From Microbacterium sp. VKM Ac-2870 (GTDB lineage: Bacteria > Actinomycetota > Actinomycetes > Actinomycetales > Microbacteriaceae): a stretch of 64,000 nt of DNA. A program made the translations under genes and the position numbers. Location of the stretch: contig NZ_JADKSH010000002.1 in NCBI RefSeq assembly GCF_015350795.1, positions 124,001 to 188,000 of the forward strand, in the 5' to 3' direction. Position 1 is the first letter of the stretch; each line of letters begins with the position of its first letter. The notes below the pieces were generated by a model, which searched no databases, was not told the DNA's origin, and worked only from the letters and a program-made list of their open reading frames with translations. Shown here in pieces: positions 37,789 through 45,286 of this stretch.

Positions 37789-38640
37789 ATGGTCGACACC
37801 ATTCTCGTAGCCGTGACGGGCGCGCCCGTCGCCGAACGCACTGTGCGGTGGGCCGCGCAGCGAGCGGCGGGATCGCCGCCCGGCGCCGTTCGACTCGAAC
37901 TCGTCTCCGTGGTGGGCGGCGCTCTCGGCACCGTCGGCGAAGCATCGGTGTTGGAGCAGGCCATCCGCGAGACGGGGGTCCTGCTGGAACGTCTCGCCGG
38001 CCCCGTGCGCGCGGACGGCCTCGACGTCGCGACGCGCGTGGAAGCCGGAAACCCGGTGGCCCGCCTCATCGACGCCAGCGCGGATGCCGAGCTGCTGGTG
38101 ATCGGCAGCGATTACCGCGGAACCGGTGACGGTCCGGCGCGCGGAACCCATGGCATCCGCATCGCCGCCGGTGCCGCGTGTCCCGTCGTCGTCGTTCCCG
38201 ACCTCGAGCTCGTCGGTCGGCGGGGGATCGTCGTGGGAATCGACGGCTCGCCCGTGTCGGAGCGTGCGCTGCGTTTCGCTGCACGAGAGGCCGACCGGCT
38301 CGGCGAGCCGCTCATCGCGGTGAGCGTGTGGACGCCGCTGGAGGTTCCACGCAACGGCATGGCGGTGTACCCGGAGATGTACCTGGTCAACATGCAGTCA
38401 GCCACGGAGGAGCTGCAGGCGCTCGCTCTCGCAGGTCTCGCCGTGGACTTACCGGACCTCGTCATGGAGCGCGTGGTGGAACGCGGGTATCCATCACGCG
38501 TGATCGCCTCGCGCGCGATGACGGCGCGGATGGTCGTGGTCGGAACCCATGGGCGCGGCGCGCTCGCGCGGTTCCTGTTGGGCTCCATCAGCCAAGAGGT
38601 GCTCGCGCGTCTCACCAGCGTCACTGCGGTGGTCCGCTGA
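37789..38640 (+). CDS. Universal stress protein with two Usp domains
   Basis: A 283-residue tandem Usp protein. The C-terminal domain carries the ATP-binding motif VVGTHGRGALARFLLGSISQEVL (G-2x-G-9x-G-S form); the N-terminal domain has only a degenerate version (VIGSDYRGTGDG). Tandem Usp proteins in actinobacteria bind ATP and are induced in stationary phase or hypoxia. GGAGGG at 37776-37781 supports the ATG. It ends at a bidirectional terminator shared with the LPXTG gene. Confidence 0.92.
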   Translation: MVDTILVAVTGAPVAERTVRWAAQRAAGSPPGAVRLELVSVVGGALGTVGEASVLEQAIRETGVLLERLAGPVRADGLDVATRVEAGNPVARLIDASADAELLVIGSDYRGTGDGPARGTHGIRIAAGAACPVVVVPDLELVGRRGIVVGIDGSPVSERALRFAAREADRLGEPLIAVSVWTPLEVPRNGMAVYPEMYLVNMQSATEELQALALAGLAVDLPDLVMERVVERGYPSRVIASRAMTARMVVVGTHGRGALARFLLGSISQEVLARLTSVTAVVR

Positions 38641-38682
38641 ACGAGAAAGCCTCCCCGACCGTAGTTGGAGAGGCTTTCTCGT
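38641..38682. terminator. Bidirectional terminator between Usp and LPXTG genes
   Basis: A 13-bp perfect inverted repeat (ACGAGAAAGCCTC with GAGGCTTTCTCGT, 38641-38653 and 38670-38682). AGAAAG and CTTTCT arms provide T-rich ends for both strands, fitting the convergent genes. Confidence 0.8.
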
Positions 38683-38694
38683 AGCTGTCGTGCG

Positions 38695-39192
38695 TCAGGC
38701 CTTGGTCTCCTGGCGGTTTCGGCGAACCGTGGCAGCCACGGCGACCGTCGCACCGGCGAGGACGAGAGCGCCACCGCCGACCCAGATGCCCAGCAGCGAG
38801 TCGCTGTTGCCACCGGTGGAGGGCAGCGTGCCGCCCGCGTCGGTCGACACGCGCGCGCCGGTCGCCGAGAGGGTGTAGCTGCCGGCCGGGAGCCCCTGGA
38901 CCGTTGCCGTCGCGACGCCCGAGGAGTCGGCCGTCTTGGTGAGCGAGGTGGAGGTGACCGCGAACTTCACGGCCGCGAGGTTGCCGGGACCGACACCTTC
39001 ACCCACGAGGGTGAAGGTGACCTGCACGCCCGGCTGGAAACCCGGGACGGTGACGGGTCCGTTACCGGTGACCGTGACGGTCACCGTGTCGGGACCGGTG
39101 GGGGTGTATGCCTGTGCCATGGCCGGCGCGGCGAATACCAGCGCCGCGGCGATGGCTGCGGAGGCCACAGCCTTGGTGAATCGGTGCTTCAT
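38695..39192 (-). CDS. Small LPXTG surface protein 1
   Basis: A 165-residue exported protein: a signal peptide (residues 1-28, ending AQA), a beta-rich domain with a repeated TVTVTVTGNG pattern, and a cell-wall sorting signal (LPSTGG near residue 123, a membrane helix GIWVGGGALVLAGATV and a basic end RRNRQ). A class-E/F-like sortase could anchor it; no sortase is in the window. The ATG at 39192 is selected because it precedes the signal peptide; the longer frame is spurious. The tail is nearly identical to that of the LPXTG protein at 44653-45216. Confidence 0.88.
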   Translation of the reverse strand: MKHRFTKAVASAAIAAALVFAAPAMAQAYTPTGPDTVTVTVTGNGPVTVPGFQPGVQVTFTLVGEGVGPGNLAAVKFAVTSTSLTKTADSSGVATATVQGLPAGSYTLSATGARVSTDAGGTLPSTGGNSDSLLGIWVGGGALVLAGATVAVAATVRRNRQETKA

Positions 39193-39302
39193 GAGTGCCT
39201 GCTTTCGAATCCGGTCTGGGGGGTACCTAGTGATCCGCTCGTTCCGTATATCCGGTCTCAGTGCAGAAGGAGAGTCGAGGATGAAGCGGTATGGTAGTGC
39301 TG

Positions 39303-39318
39303 ATACTCTCCCGAGTAT
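39303..39318. promoter_or_regulatory. Inverted repeat in divergent intergenic region
   Basis: ATACTC-TCCC-GAGTAT, a perfect 6-bp dyad, lies between the divergent LPXTG and lipoprotein genes. It is a possible operator. Confidence 0.3.
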
Positions 39319-39337
39319 TGCCCACGGGTCTGCTGGA

Positions 39338-39366
39338 TTGCAAACTCTCGCGGTTTCCGATATGTA
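39338..39366 (+). promoter_or_regulatory. Possible promoter of the lipoprotein gene
   Basis: TTGCAA (39338-39343) and TATGTA (39361-39366) with a 17-base spacer. A start near 39373 favours the ATG at 39398 over the one at 39368. Confidence 0.4.
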
Positions 39367-39397
39367 AATGTTTCGCGACGTGAAGGAGACCGGCCGG

Positions 39398-40048
39398 ATG
39401 GGACGACCCGGGAGGGATGGCGCCGGCACTCTCGCATCGCGGCGTTTCCGACCTCGTCGCGCGGCAGCTGTGGCGCTGCTCGCTCTGGTCCTGCCTCTCT
39501 CCGCGTGCGGCCAAGCGCCGTGGGCAGGCGCCACCACCGGCACGCCCGCTCCCGCCACCTCCGCTGCTCCGGTCGCGCCGCCCGTCTCCAACGACCTCTC
39601 GGGTGGTTCGACGCAACGCACCCTCACCGCCGGCGCGGTCTCGGCCACGGTGAACTACTGGTCGACCCTCCGCATGGACCGCTGGACCGCGACCGCGGTC
39701 AAGCCGGTGAGCCTGTCGATGGTCACCACGGTCACGCCCAACGACGGCCAGAAGGTGTATCTGCAGCGCGCCACGATGACGGCCATCCCGGCGAACGCGA
39801 CGCAGACGTTTGCTCCGCTCGACCCGCAGGTGGATCAGGCGACGGTCTCTCCCGGCTACCTGGTGCTGGCGCCCTACAGCTACTCGAACACGTTCAACGT
39901 GGGCGCCGTTCCTGCGGAGGCCACCTACGTCACGATCCAGTTCGACTTCGACTACCTCGTGCAGACGACGCCGACGTCGACGGAGTTCGCCAAGCAGACG
40001 GCAAGCGACACGCTGACGGTCGCGATCGCCGCTCAGAACGCCGGCTGA
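39398..40048 (+). CDS. Predicted lipoprotein A (unknown function)
   Basis: A 216-residue protein. After an Arg-rich start there is a hydrophobic stretch and a lipobox LSAC (LPLSAC|G), so it should be lipidated and membrane-anchored. A Pro/Ala/Thr linker leads to an all-beta domain with the strands MVTTVTPNDGQKVYL and TYVTIQFDFDYLVQT. I do not recognise a family. AGGAGA at 39383-39388 selects the ATG at 39398; an in-frame ATG at 39368 is the alternative. It is followed by a second lipoprotein of similar layout and by the GT2 gene, suggesting an accessory role in surface polymer export. Confidence 0.75.
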   Translation: MGRPGRDGAGTLASRRFRPRRAAAVALLALVLPLSACGQAPWAGATTGTPAPATSAAPVAPPVSNDLSGGSTQRTLTAGAVSATVNYWSTLRMDRWTATAVKPVSLSMVTTVTPNDGQKVYLQRATMTAIPANATQTFAPLDPQVDQATVSPGYLVLAPYSYSNTFNVGAVPAEATYVTIQFDFDYLVQTTPTSTEFAKQTASDTLTVAIAAQNAG

Positions 40049-40123
40049 GGACATTTCCTCAAGATCGTGTGAAGAGGCCGTCGAGGTTTCCACAGATCGA
40101 CGGTGTGCGCGCGGGCCTATGGA

Positions 40124-40129
40124 TAGCGT
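40124..40129 (+). promoter_or_regulatory. -10 box for a leaderless transcript (lipoprotein B)
   Basis: TAGCGT is followed by seven bases and the ATG at 40137; no ribosome-binding site is visible. Confidence 0.5.
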
Positions 40130-40136
40130 GTGAAAC

Positions 40137-40871
40137 ATGCTTCCCGCCCCCTCCCGATCCACCTCCGTGCGCGCCGTCGGTGCCACCGCGGCCGGACTTC
40201 TCCTGCTGGCCTCCCTGACCGGTTGCACGCAGATCGCGAGCGCCTTCAACGGTCTGCAGCAGAACGCCGCCGTCGCCACGCCGGCTCCGCGCCCGTCGTC
40301 GTCGGCTGCCGTCTCGATGCCGTTCGATTCGAAGTTCACTTACGACGGCTCGGTCTCGCTGTCCACCGATGTGGCGGACGGGCTGGAAGTGCGCCTCGAT
40401 GTCTGGGCAGCCGATCCCAAGCGCACGCAGGAGTGGGCGGCCGGCAACGACAAGACGTTCGGCTTCGCGGTGAACGTCGTCGACCACCGCGTCGACGAGA
40501 AGGCGGTGCTCTCCCAGAAGCGCCGCGTGTATCTGTCGATGATCAACATCACTTCGCAGGTATCGCAGACGACCATCTCGCAGCAGCAGATGATGTCGCC
40601 CTTCCAGTTTTCCGCCGATCCGCGCACACTGGTTCCCACCGACACGCTGCGCTCCGACCGCGGCCTGCTGCTCAACACCTTCCAGGGTGGGTTGCTCGTA
40701 CCCACCACCACCATCCATCAGCTTCCTGGTGATACCTACGGGATCACCCTGCAGTTCGCACTCCAGATCTGGGTGGAAGGCACGGCCAACACCGACACCA
40801 GCTTCGCCCAGCAGACGGTGTATCAGGTTCTGCCGATCGCCATCTTCTCTCCGACCACTTCCACTCAATAA
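40137..40871 (+). CDS. Predicted lipoprotein B (unknown function)
   Basis: A 244-residue protein with a signal sequence and lipobox LTGC (residues 29-32). After a linker comes a beta-rich domain that parallels lipoprotein A: a long strand with RRVYLSMINITSQV and the terminal FALQIWVEGTANTDTSFAQQTVYQVLPIAIF region align in order with the same parts of lipoprotein A (SEFAKQTASDTLTVAIA). They may be distant paralogues; this needs structural comparison. It is 33 bases upstream of the GT2 gene, probably co-transcribed with it. Confidence 0.75.
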   Translation: MLPAPSRSTSVRAVGATAAGLLLLASLTGCTQIASAFNGLQQNAAVATPAPRPSSSAAVSMPFDSKFTYDGSVSLSTDVADGLEVRLDVWAADPKRTQEWAAGNDKTFGFAVNVVDHRVDEKAVLSQKRRVYLSMINITSQVSQTTISQQQMMSPFQFSADPRTLVPTDTLRSDRGLLLNTFQGGLLVPTTTIHQLPGDTYGITLQFALQIWVEGTANTDTSFAQQTVYQVLPIAIFSPTTSTQ

Positions 40872-40904
40872 TCTGTTCTTCAGAGCAGACACGAGGTACA
40901 CACC

Positions 40905-42440
40905 GTGAGCACGCCTTTTGATATCGGACGCCAGGCCGCCGAGCCGCAGTTCGCCCCGGCGCCGTTCGCTGCGCCGCCGGCGCCTCCGGCCGACCCCTAC
41001 GGGCTGGCTCCCCATGCTCCGTCGTTGCATCCCGGTGAACTGATGATCCCCGAGCTCGACGACTTCTCGGCCGTGCTCGAGAACACCACGGTGCATCGCT
41101 CGACGATCGGCTGCGTCGTTCCCGCGTACAACGAAGAGGAATCGATCGCCGCCGTGCTCACCTCGCTGCTCTCGCAGAGCCGCGTGCCAGACGTGATCCA
41201 TGTCGTGGTCAACAACACGTCGGATGCAACGGTGAAGATCGCCTCGGAATTCAGCGGTCCGCACGAGATCACCACTGAGCTCGGCGAGCAGTTCACGGAG
41301 GTGTTCGTCCACGACATCGGTAAGAACCCCGATAAGAAGGTGGGCGCGCTCAACTACGGTTATGCACTCGTCGAGGGTTATGACTACCTGCTCGGCGTCG
41401 ACGGTGACACCATCGCCGACCGGCGGGCCGTTGAGTTCCTCGAAAGCGAGGCGGTTTCCGACTCGCGCATCGGCGGGATCTCCGCGATTTACTCCATCGA
41501 TGACCAACCCATCAAGGGTGTGATCGCGAAGTTTCTCATCGCGGGTCAGCGCACGCAGTTCGCCGCCTTCAACCTGCAGAACCTCTTGCGCGGGCGCAAC
41601 ATGGCGGTGCTCGGCGGTCAGTTCTCCGTCTTCTCGACGACGGCTCTCCGCGACGTCATGAAGGCTAACCACCAGAACTCGCCCTGGGTGAAGGACAGTG
41701 AAGTCGAAGACTCGCTTCTCTCGCTGCAGATCAAGAGCGCCGGCTACCTCACCAAGATCAGTCCGTTCGCGCGGGCAGACGTCGGCGGCATGACGACGCT
41801 CAAGGGCTACGACGCCCAGCAGGTGAAGTGGACCTACGGCGCCATCGAGCTGATGTGGCCGGGTCAGCGCGGCGACACGAAGGGCCAGCCCTTCCACCCC
41901 AACCTCCGTTTGCGGTGGTTCGAGAACTTCTCGATGCTGACGAACCTGTTCGTGCGCGTGGCATTCCTGACGCTGCTGATCGCGTCGCTCTCGATCAACG
42001 CGTTCGTGTTCTCACCCTGGTGGCTCATTCCGCCGGTGATCGCCATGATGCTCAACCTGCGCGTGGCGCGGGCGATGGAGACGTGCAACACCCGTGATCT
42101 GATGTTCGCCGGGCTCATGTTCCCCGCCGAGATGTTCATGTGGGTGCGCATCAGCCACTTCCTGCGCTCGTGGACGCGCTTCCTTTCCCGCAAGAAGGTC
42201 GACAACTGGGCCATGCAGGCCAAGGCTGAGCGAGGCGGCGGGAGCATCGGGCACTGGGTGCCGTTCATCATGCTCGCGATCATCGCCATCGCCGTCGCCG
42301 TGATCTGGAACATGCTCGACCCGGTGGCGCAGTCAGCCATCCTGTGGGTCGGCTGGCCGATCGTCGGCGTGGTGACGGTCATCCAGACCGTGTTGATGTC
42401 GTTCCGCCTGTTCCGCCGTCACCAGGGCTTCACAGTCTGA
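40905..42440 (+). CDS. Membrane GT2 glycosyltransferase, cellulose-synthase-like
   Basis: A 511-residue GT2 enzyme. After a Pro/Ala-rich cytoplasmic start, the GT-A domain shows TIGCVVPAYNEEESI, the nucleotide-binding D166-G-D168, the acceptor-side E268-D269 in SEVEDS, and Q305-Q-V-K308-W309, a variant of the QxxRW motif of processive enzymes. At least four membrane helices follow (about residues 345-385, 400-420 and 450-500). By motif it could polymerise a beta-glycan; donor and product are unknown. No PilZ domain is seen. The neighbouring GH6 gene recalls cellulose loci. Confidence 0.88.
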   Translation: MSTPFDIGRQAAEPQFAPAPFAAPPAPPADPYGLAPHAPSLHPGELMIPELDDFSAVLENTTVHRSTIGCVVPAYNEEESIAAVLTSLLSQSRVPDVIHVVVNNTSDATVKIASEFSGPHEITTELGEQFTEVFVHDIGKNPDKKVGALNYGYALVEGYDYLLGVDGDTIADRRAVEFLESEAVSDSRIGGISAIYSIDDQPIKGVIAKFLIAGQRTQFAAFNLQNLLRGRNMAVLGGQFSVFSTTALRDVMKANHQNSPWVKDSEVEDSLLSLQIKSAGYLTKISPFARADVGGMTTLKGYDAQQVKWTYGAIELMWPGQRGDTKGQPFHPNLRLRWFENFSMLTNLFVRVAFLTLLIASLSINAFVFSPWWLIPPVIAMMLNLRVARAMETCNTRDLMFAGLMFPAEMFMWVRISHFLRSWTRFLSRKKVDNWAMQAKAERGGGSIGHWVPFIMLAIIAIAVAVIWNMLDPVAQSAILWVGWPIVGVVTVIQTVLMSFRLFRRHQGFTV

Positions 42441-42456
42441 CGGTCGGCATCCGCTC

Positions 42457-43524
42457 TCAGGCGGCGTGCTCGGCGGTGAGGCGATAGCCCACACCGCGTA
42501 CCGTCTCGATATAGCGCGGATTCGCCGGGTTGTCGCCGAGCTTTCGGCGCAGGTTCGTCATGTGCGCCTCGATGGCCCGTTTGTCGGCTTCTCCCACGAA
42601 GTAGCTCGTGACATACGACTCGCCGCGGAGCACCAGGGTGAGGTCGGCCTTGCTGCGGACGCGCCGCTTCGATTCCATCAGCGTCGCGAGCAGGTCGAAC
42701 TCGGTGCGGGTGAGCACGAGTTCCTGACCACCCACGACCGCGACGCGCTGCTCCGGGTTGACCGCAAGATCGCGGTGCGCAACCCAGCCGGGCCCGTTCA
42801 GAGCGACCGTACCGGCGGCCGACCCCGTCGTCGCGACGGCGCTGCCGGGCGCCTGCGGTCCCGCGGTGGGCGGCACGACGATCGGCTGGGCGGGAGCAAG
42901 GGGTGCGGATGCCGCGGTCACGGTGGCGGCGGGGCGCACCTCTTCGACGCGGGGCATGGGGTCGGCAGCGGGGGCGGCGACCGGCCATGCCGCCGGCTGC
43001 TGCTCGGGGTACGCGTACGCGGCGGCGGGCGCCTGCGGCATCCCATAGTCGGCAACGCGCTGCGCGGGGCGTGCTCCCGGGAATGAGGGGCCGGCGACCT
43101 CTTGGCGCGGCGCCGTCGCCTGCGGAACGGACGCGATACCAACCCGGGGGCGGCGCAACAGCGAGTCGATGCGCGCACGAAGTTCGCGGGGTCGGAAGGG
43201 CTTGACGATGTAGTCGTCTGCCCCGGAGCCGAGCCCCACAACCACGTCGGCCTCTTCTTCGAGGCCGGTGATCATGATGATGAAGGTGTCGCTCTGCGCG
43301 CGGATGCGCCGTGCGGCCTCGAACCCGTCGATGCCCGGCATGTTGACGTCGAGGGTGGTGATCAGCGGTTGATACGACAGCACCGCGCGGACGCCATCGA
43401 TGCCATTGCCGACCGACACGGTCGAAAAGCCCGACGCTTCGAGCACCTCGACGATGAGATGGCGAATGTCGGGATCATCTTCGATGATGACCGCAGTCTT
43501 CAACGGTAACGAGGGGTCGGTCAT
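42457..43524 (-). CDS. OmpR/PhoB-type response regulator with very long linker
   Basis: A 355-residue regulator. The receiver domain (residues 8-125) has the acidic pocket EDD (15-17), phospho-acceptor Asp59 in TLDVNMPG and the conserved Lys in VKPF. A low-complexity Ala/Pro linker spans about 130-240 (usual linkers are 10-20 residues). The winged-helix DNA-binding domain is at the end (LTRTEFDLLATLMESKRRVRSKADL...RRKLGDN...VRGVGYRL). The start at 43524 (MTDPSLPL) is chosen over a 20-residue longer frame. It is likely the output of one of the kinases at 48.2-51.6 kb, controlling the polymer genes around it (inference). Confidence 0.9.
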   Translation of the reverse strand: MTDPSLPLKTAVIIEDDPDIRHLIVEVLEASGFSTVSVGNGIDGVRAVLSYQPLITTLDVNMPGIDGFEAARRIRAQSDTFIIMITGLEEEADVVVGLGSGADDYIVKPFRPRELRARIDSLLRRPRVGIASVPQATAPRQEVAGPSFPGARPAQRVADYGMPQAPAAAYAYPEQQPAAWPVAAPAADPMPRVEEVRPAATVTAASAPLAPAQPIVVPPTAGPQAPGSAVATTGSAAGTVALNGPGWVAHRDLAVNPEQRVAVVGGQELVLTRTEFDLLATLMESKRRVRSKADLTLVLRGESYVTSYFVGEADKRAIEAHMTNLRRKLGDNPANPRYIETVRGVGYRLTAEHAA

Positions 43525-43611
43525 GGGCCTGGGGATCTCCAGTAGGGGGGTATGGGCCAGGGTGGTGAGCCACAGTCTAGCCATCCCGGAGGTGCCGGGC
43601 TGGGTGAGCCG

Positions 43612-44625
43612 TCAGCGCACGTCCTGAGTGAGCTCTTCGGCGGCGTGCGGCCACCACAGACCGGCCGCCGGTCCGCCGTTGCAGGCGCCGTCGCTTTCGC
43701 CCGCGGGTTTGATCCACAGGTTGGTGTCGACCACGTCGTCACCGAAGGTCCCGCCGGGCTCGCCGACGCGTTGGCCCGGTGGGTTGCACCAGGTCGCGCC
43801 CGCCGTGGCGGCCCCGTTGCGCGACGTATCGACGATCGCGTGCGTGCCGCCCAGGCGATCGGAGAGAGCGTGCGCGTAAGCGAATTCGTCGAAGGTGGAC
43901 TGATAGTTCGACACATTCGTCGCCACGCCGCGCACCCGATCGATGATGCCCATCTGCCGGATGAGGTCGGCCATCTCGTCGGGGCTGTGCCAGGCGCTGT
44001 GCCCCCCGTCGATGTAGATCCACGTGCCCGTCGAACTCAGCGCATCAACGGCGTCGGAGAGGAATTTCGCCCGCGACGGCACGTCGCCGCATTCGCTCGA
44101 GAGGGCGATGCTGTCGGGCTCGAGCACGATGATCTTCTGCTCATCCGGAGCCGTCTTCAGCGCATTGCCGATCTCGCTCACCCAGCGCGGATAGTCGGCG
44201 GCCGAGAGTCCTCCCGCGGAGTGGTTGCCGCAGTCGCGATCGGGCAGCCCGTAGACGACCATCGCCGTGGCGCGTTTCTGGTCGCGCCCCTGGGAGATCA
44301 GGCTGAGAACCGTATCGCCGACGGCGCCGATCGGGTCTTGTTCGGGCGTCAGCCAATATGCCGTCGGCTGCGCGGCGAGGTACGCGGTGGCGGCCGTGGC
44401 CTCGGCATCCAGACCGCCGTGCGTGAGGGCCATGCGCGCCTTCGACTGCTCCGGGGCGATGATCGTCGTACCGACGGCGGGCGGTTGAGCGAGCAAGGCG
44501 TGCACCCCCTGCGTGACGGCGACTCCGACGATCGCGATGACGCCGACGATCACCACGACCGCGACCGCGACCGCGGTGATCACGATGGCGCGTGTCGAGA
44601 TGCGCCTGCGGCGCCGCGAAGACAT
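43612..44625 (-). CDS. Glycoside hydrolase family 6 (endoglucanase-like)
   Basis: A 337-residue GH6 enzyme with a short cytoplasmic basic start and a single signal-anchor helix (about residues 12-38). Family residues are intact: D131 in LPDRDCG, catalytic acid D171 in LEPDSIA, and the Lys/Glu/Asp set in IKPAGESDG with D312. GH6 enzymes cut beta-1,4-glucan with inversion. In Streptomyces a GH6 (CslZ) partners a cellulose-like synthase (CslA). Here the GT2 gene is 1.2 kb away, so a trimming role in making a beta-glucan is inferred. Probably leaderless (TACAGT six bases before ATG). Confidence 0.9.
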   Translation of the reverse strand: MSSRRRRRISTRAIVITAVAVAVVVIVGVIAIVGVAVTQGVHALLAQPPAVGTTIIAPEQSKARMALTHGGLDAEATAATAYLAAQPTAYWLTPEQDPIGAVGDTVLSLISQGRDQKRATAMVVYGLPDRDCGNHSAGGLSAADYPRWVSEIGNALKTAPDEQKIIVLEPDSIALSSECGDVPSRAKFLSDAVDALSSTGTWIYIDGGHSAWHSPDEMADLIRQMGIIDRVRGVATNVSNYQSTFDEFAYAHALSDRLGGTHAIVDTSRNGAATAGATWCNPPGQRVGEPGGTFGDDVVDTNLWIKPAGESDGACNGGPAAGLWWPHAAEELTQDVR

Positions 44626-44631
44626 CTCTGA

Positions 44632-44637
44632 ACTGTA
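44632..44637 (-). promoter_or_regulatory. -10 box for a leaderless transcript (GH6 gene)
   Basis: On the minus strand TACAGT is followed by six bases and ATG at 44625, with no ribosome-binding site. Confidence 0.45.
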
Positions 44638-44652
44638 CCGGGTGCCTGGGCG

Positions 44653-45216
44653 TCAGCGATCGTCGCGTTCGCGGCGACGTCGCACGGCGAGCGCGATGAG
44701 CACCGTGGCTCCGGCGAGCACGAGCGCGCCGCCACCCACCCACACGCCGAGCAGCTGGCCGCTGTCGCCGCCGGTGGTGGGCAAGCCGTCGGCCCCGGTG
44801 ATCGAGGCGCTCGCGGTGCCGCCCGCCGAGCTGCGTGAGATCGCGGCGATGTTGTAGACGCCGCTGGCGTTGGAGGGCAGGGTGATCCGCACCGTATCGA
44901 GGGCACCGCTCGCGTCGGACGTGCGCGTGACACTGCCGGTGCTGATCGCGAAGCGTGCGATGCCGAAGGCGACGCCGCGTCCGTTCTCGCCGGTGACGGT
45001 GATCGTCACCGCTTCGTCGGCACCGAAGGTGCGCTGCTGGCAGGAGAAGTCGAGGGTGCCGCCTCCGCTGACCGCCGCGGCGGAGGTCGAGCAGGAGCCG
45101 ACCGGCGGATAGATCGTCGAGGCATTGGCGGCCACGGGCGACAGGGCGAGAGCGGCGGCGCACAGGCTCGCTGCCGCGACTTTCGTCGCGGTACGGATGC
45201 GGCGCGCGCGGGTCAT
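44653..45216 (-). CDS. Small LPXTG surface protein 2
   Basis: A 187-residue exported protein. A signal peptide (residues 1-32, VAANA) is followed by a small beta domain with a cysteine pair (GSCSTS and FSCQQ) and a sorting signal LPTTGG at about residue 145, the helix LLGVWVGGGALVLAGATV and a basic end. The last 43 residues match the LPXTG protein at 38695-39192 almost throughout, while the N-terminal domains differ. GGAGAAG precedes the ATG at 45216. It lies between the DUF4012 and GH6 genes. Confidence 0.87.
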   Translation of the reverse strand: MTRARRIRTATKVAAASLCAAALALSPVAANASTIYPPVGSCSTSAAAVSGGGTLDFSCQQRTFGADEAVTITVTGENGRGVAFGIARFAISTGSVTRTSDASGALDTVRITLPSNASGVYNIAAISRSSAGGTASASITGADGLPTTGGDSGQLLGVWVGGGALVLAGATVLIALAVRRRRERDDR

Positions 45217-45286
45217 GGAGCTTCTCCCAGCAGTCAGCGGAACCGCCCGCCGAACTCGTACAGTGCGGGGCCGCGTAGCTGGGAGT

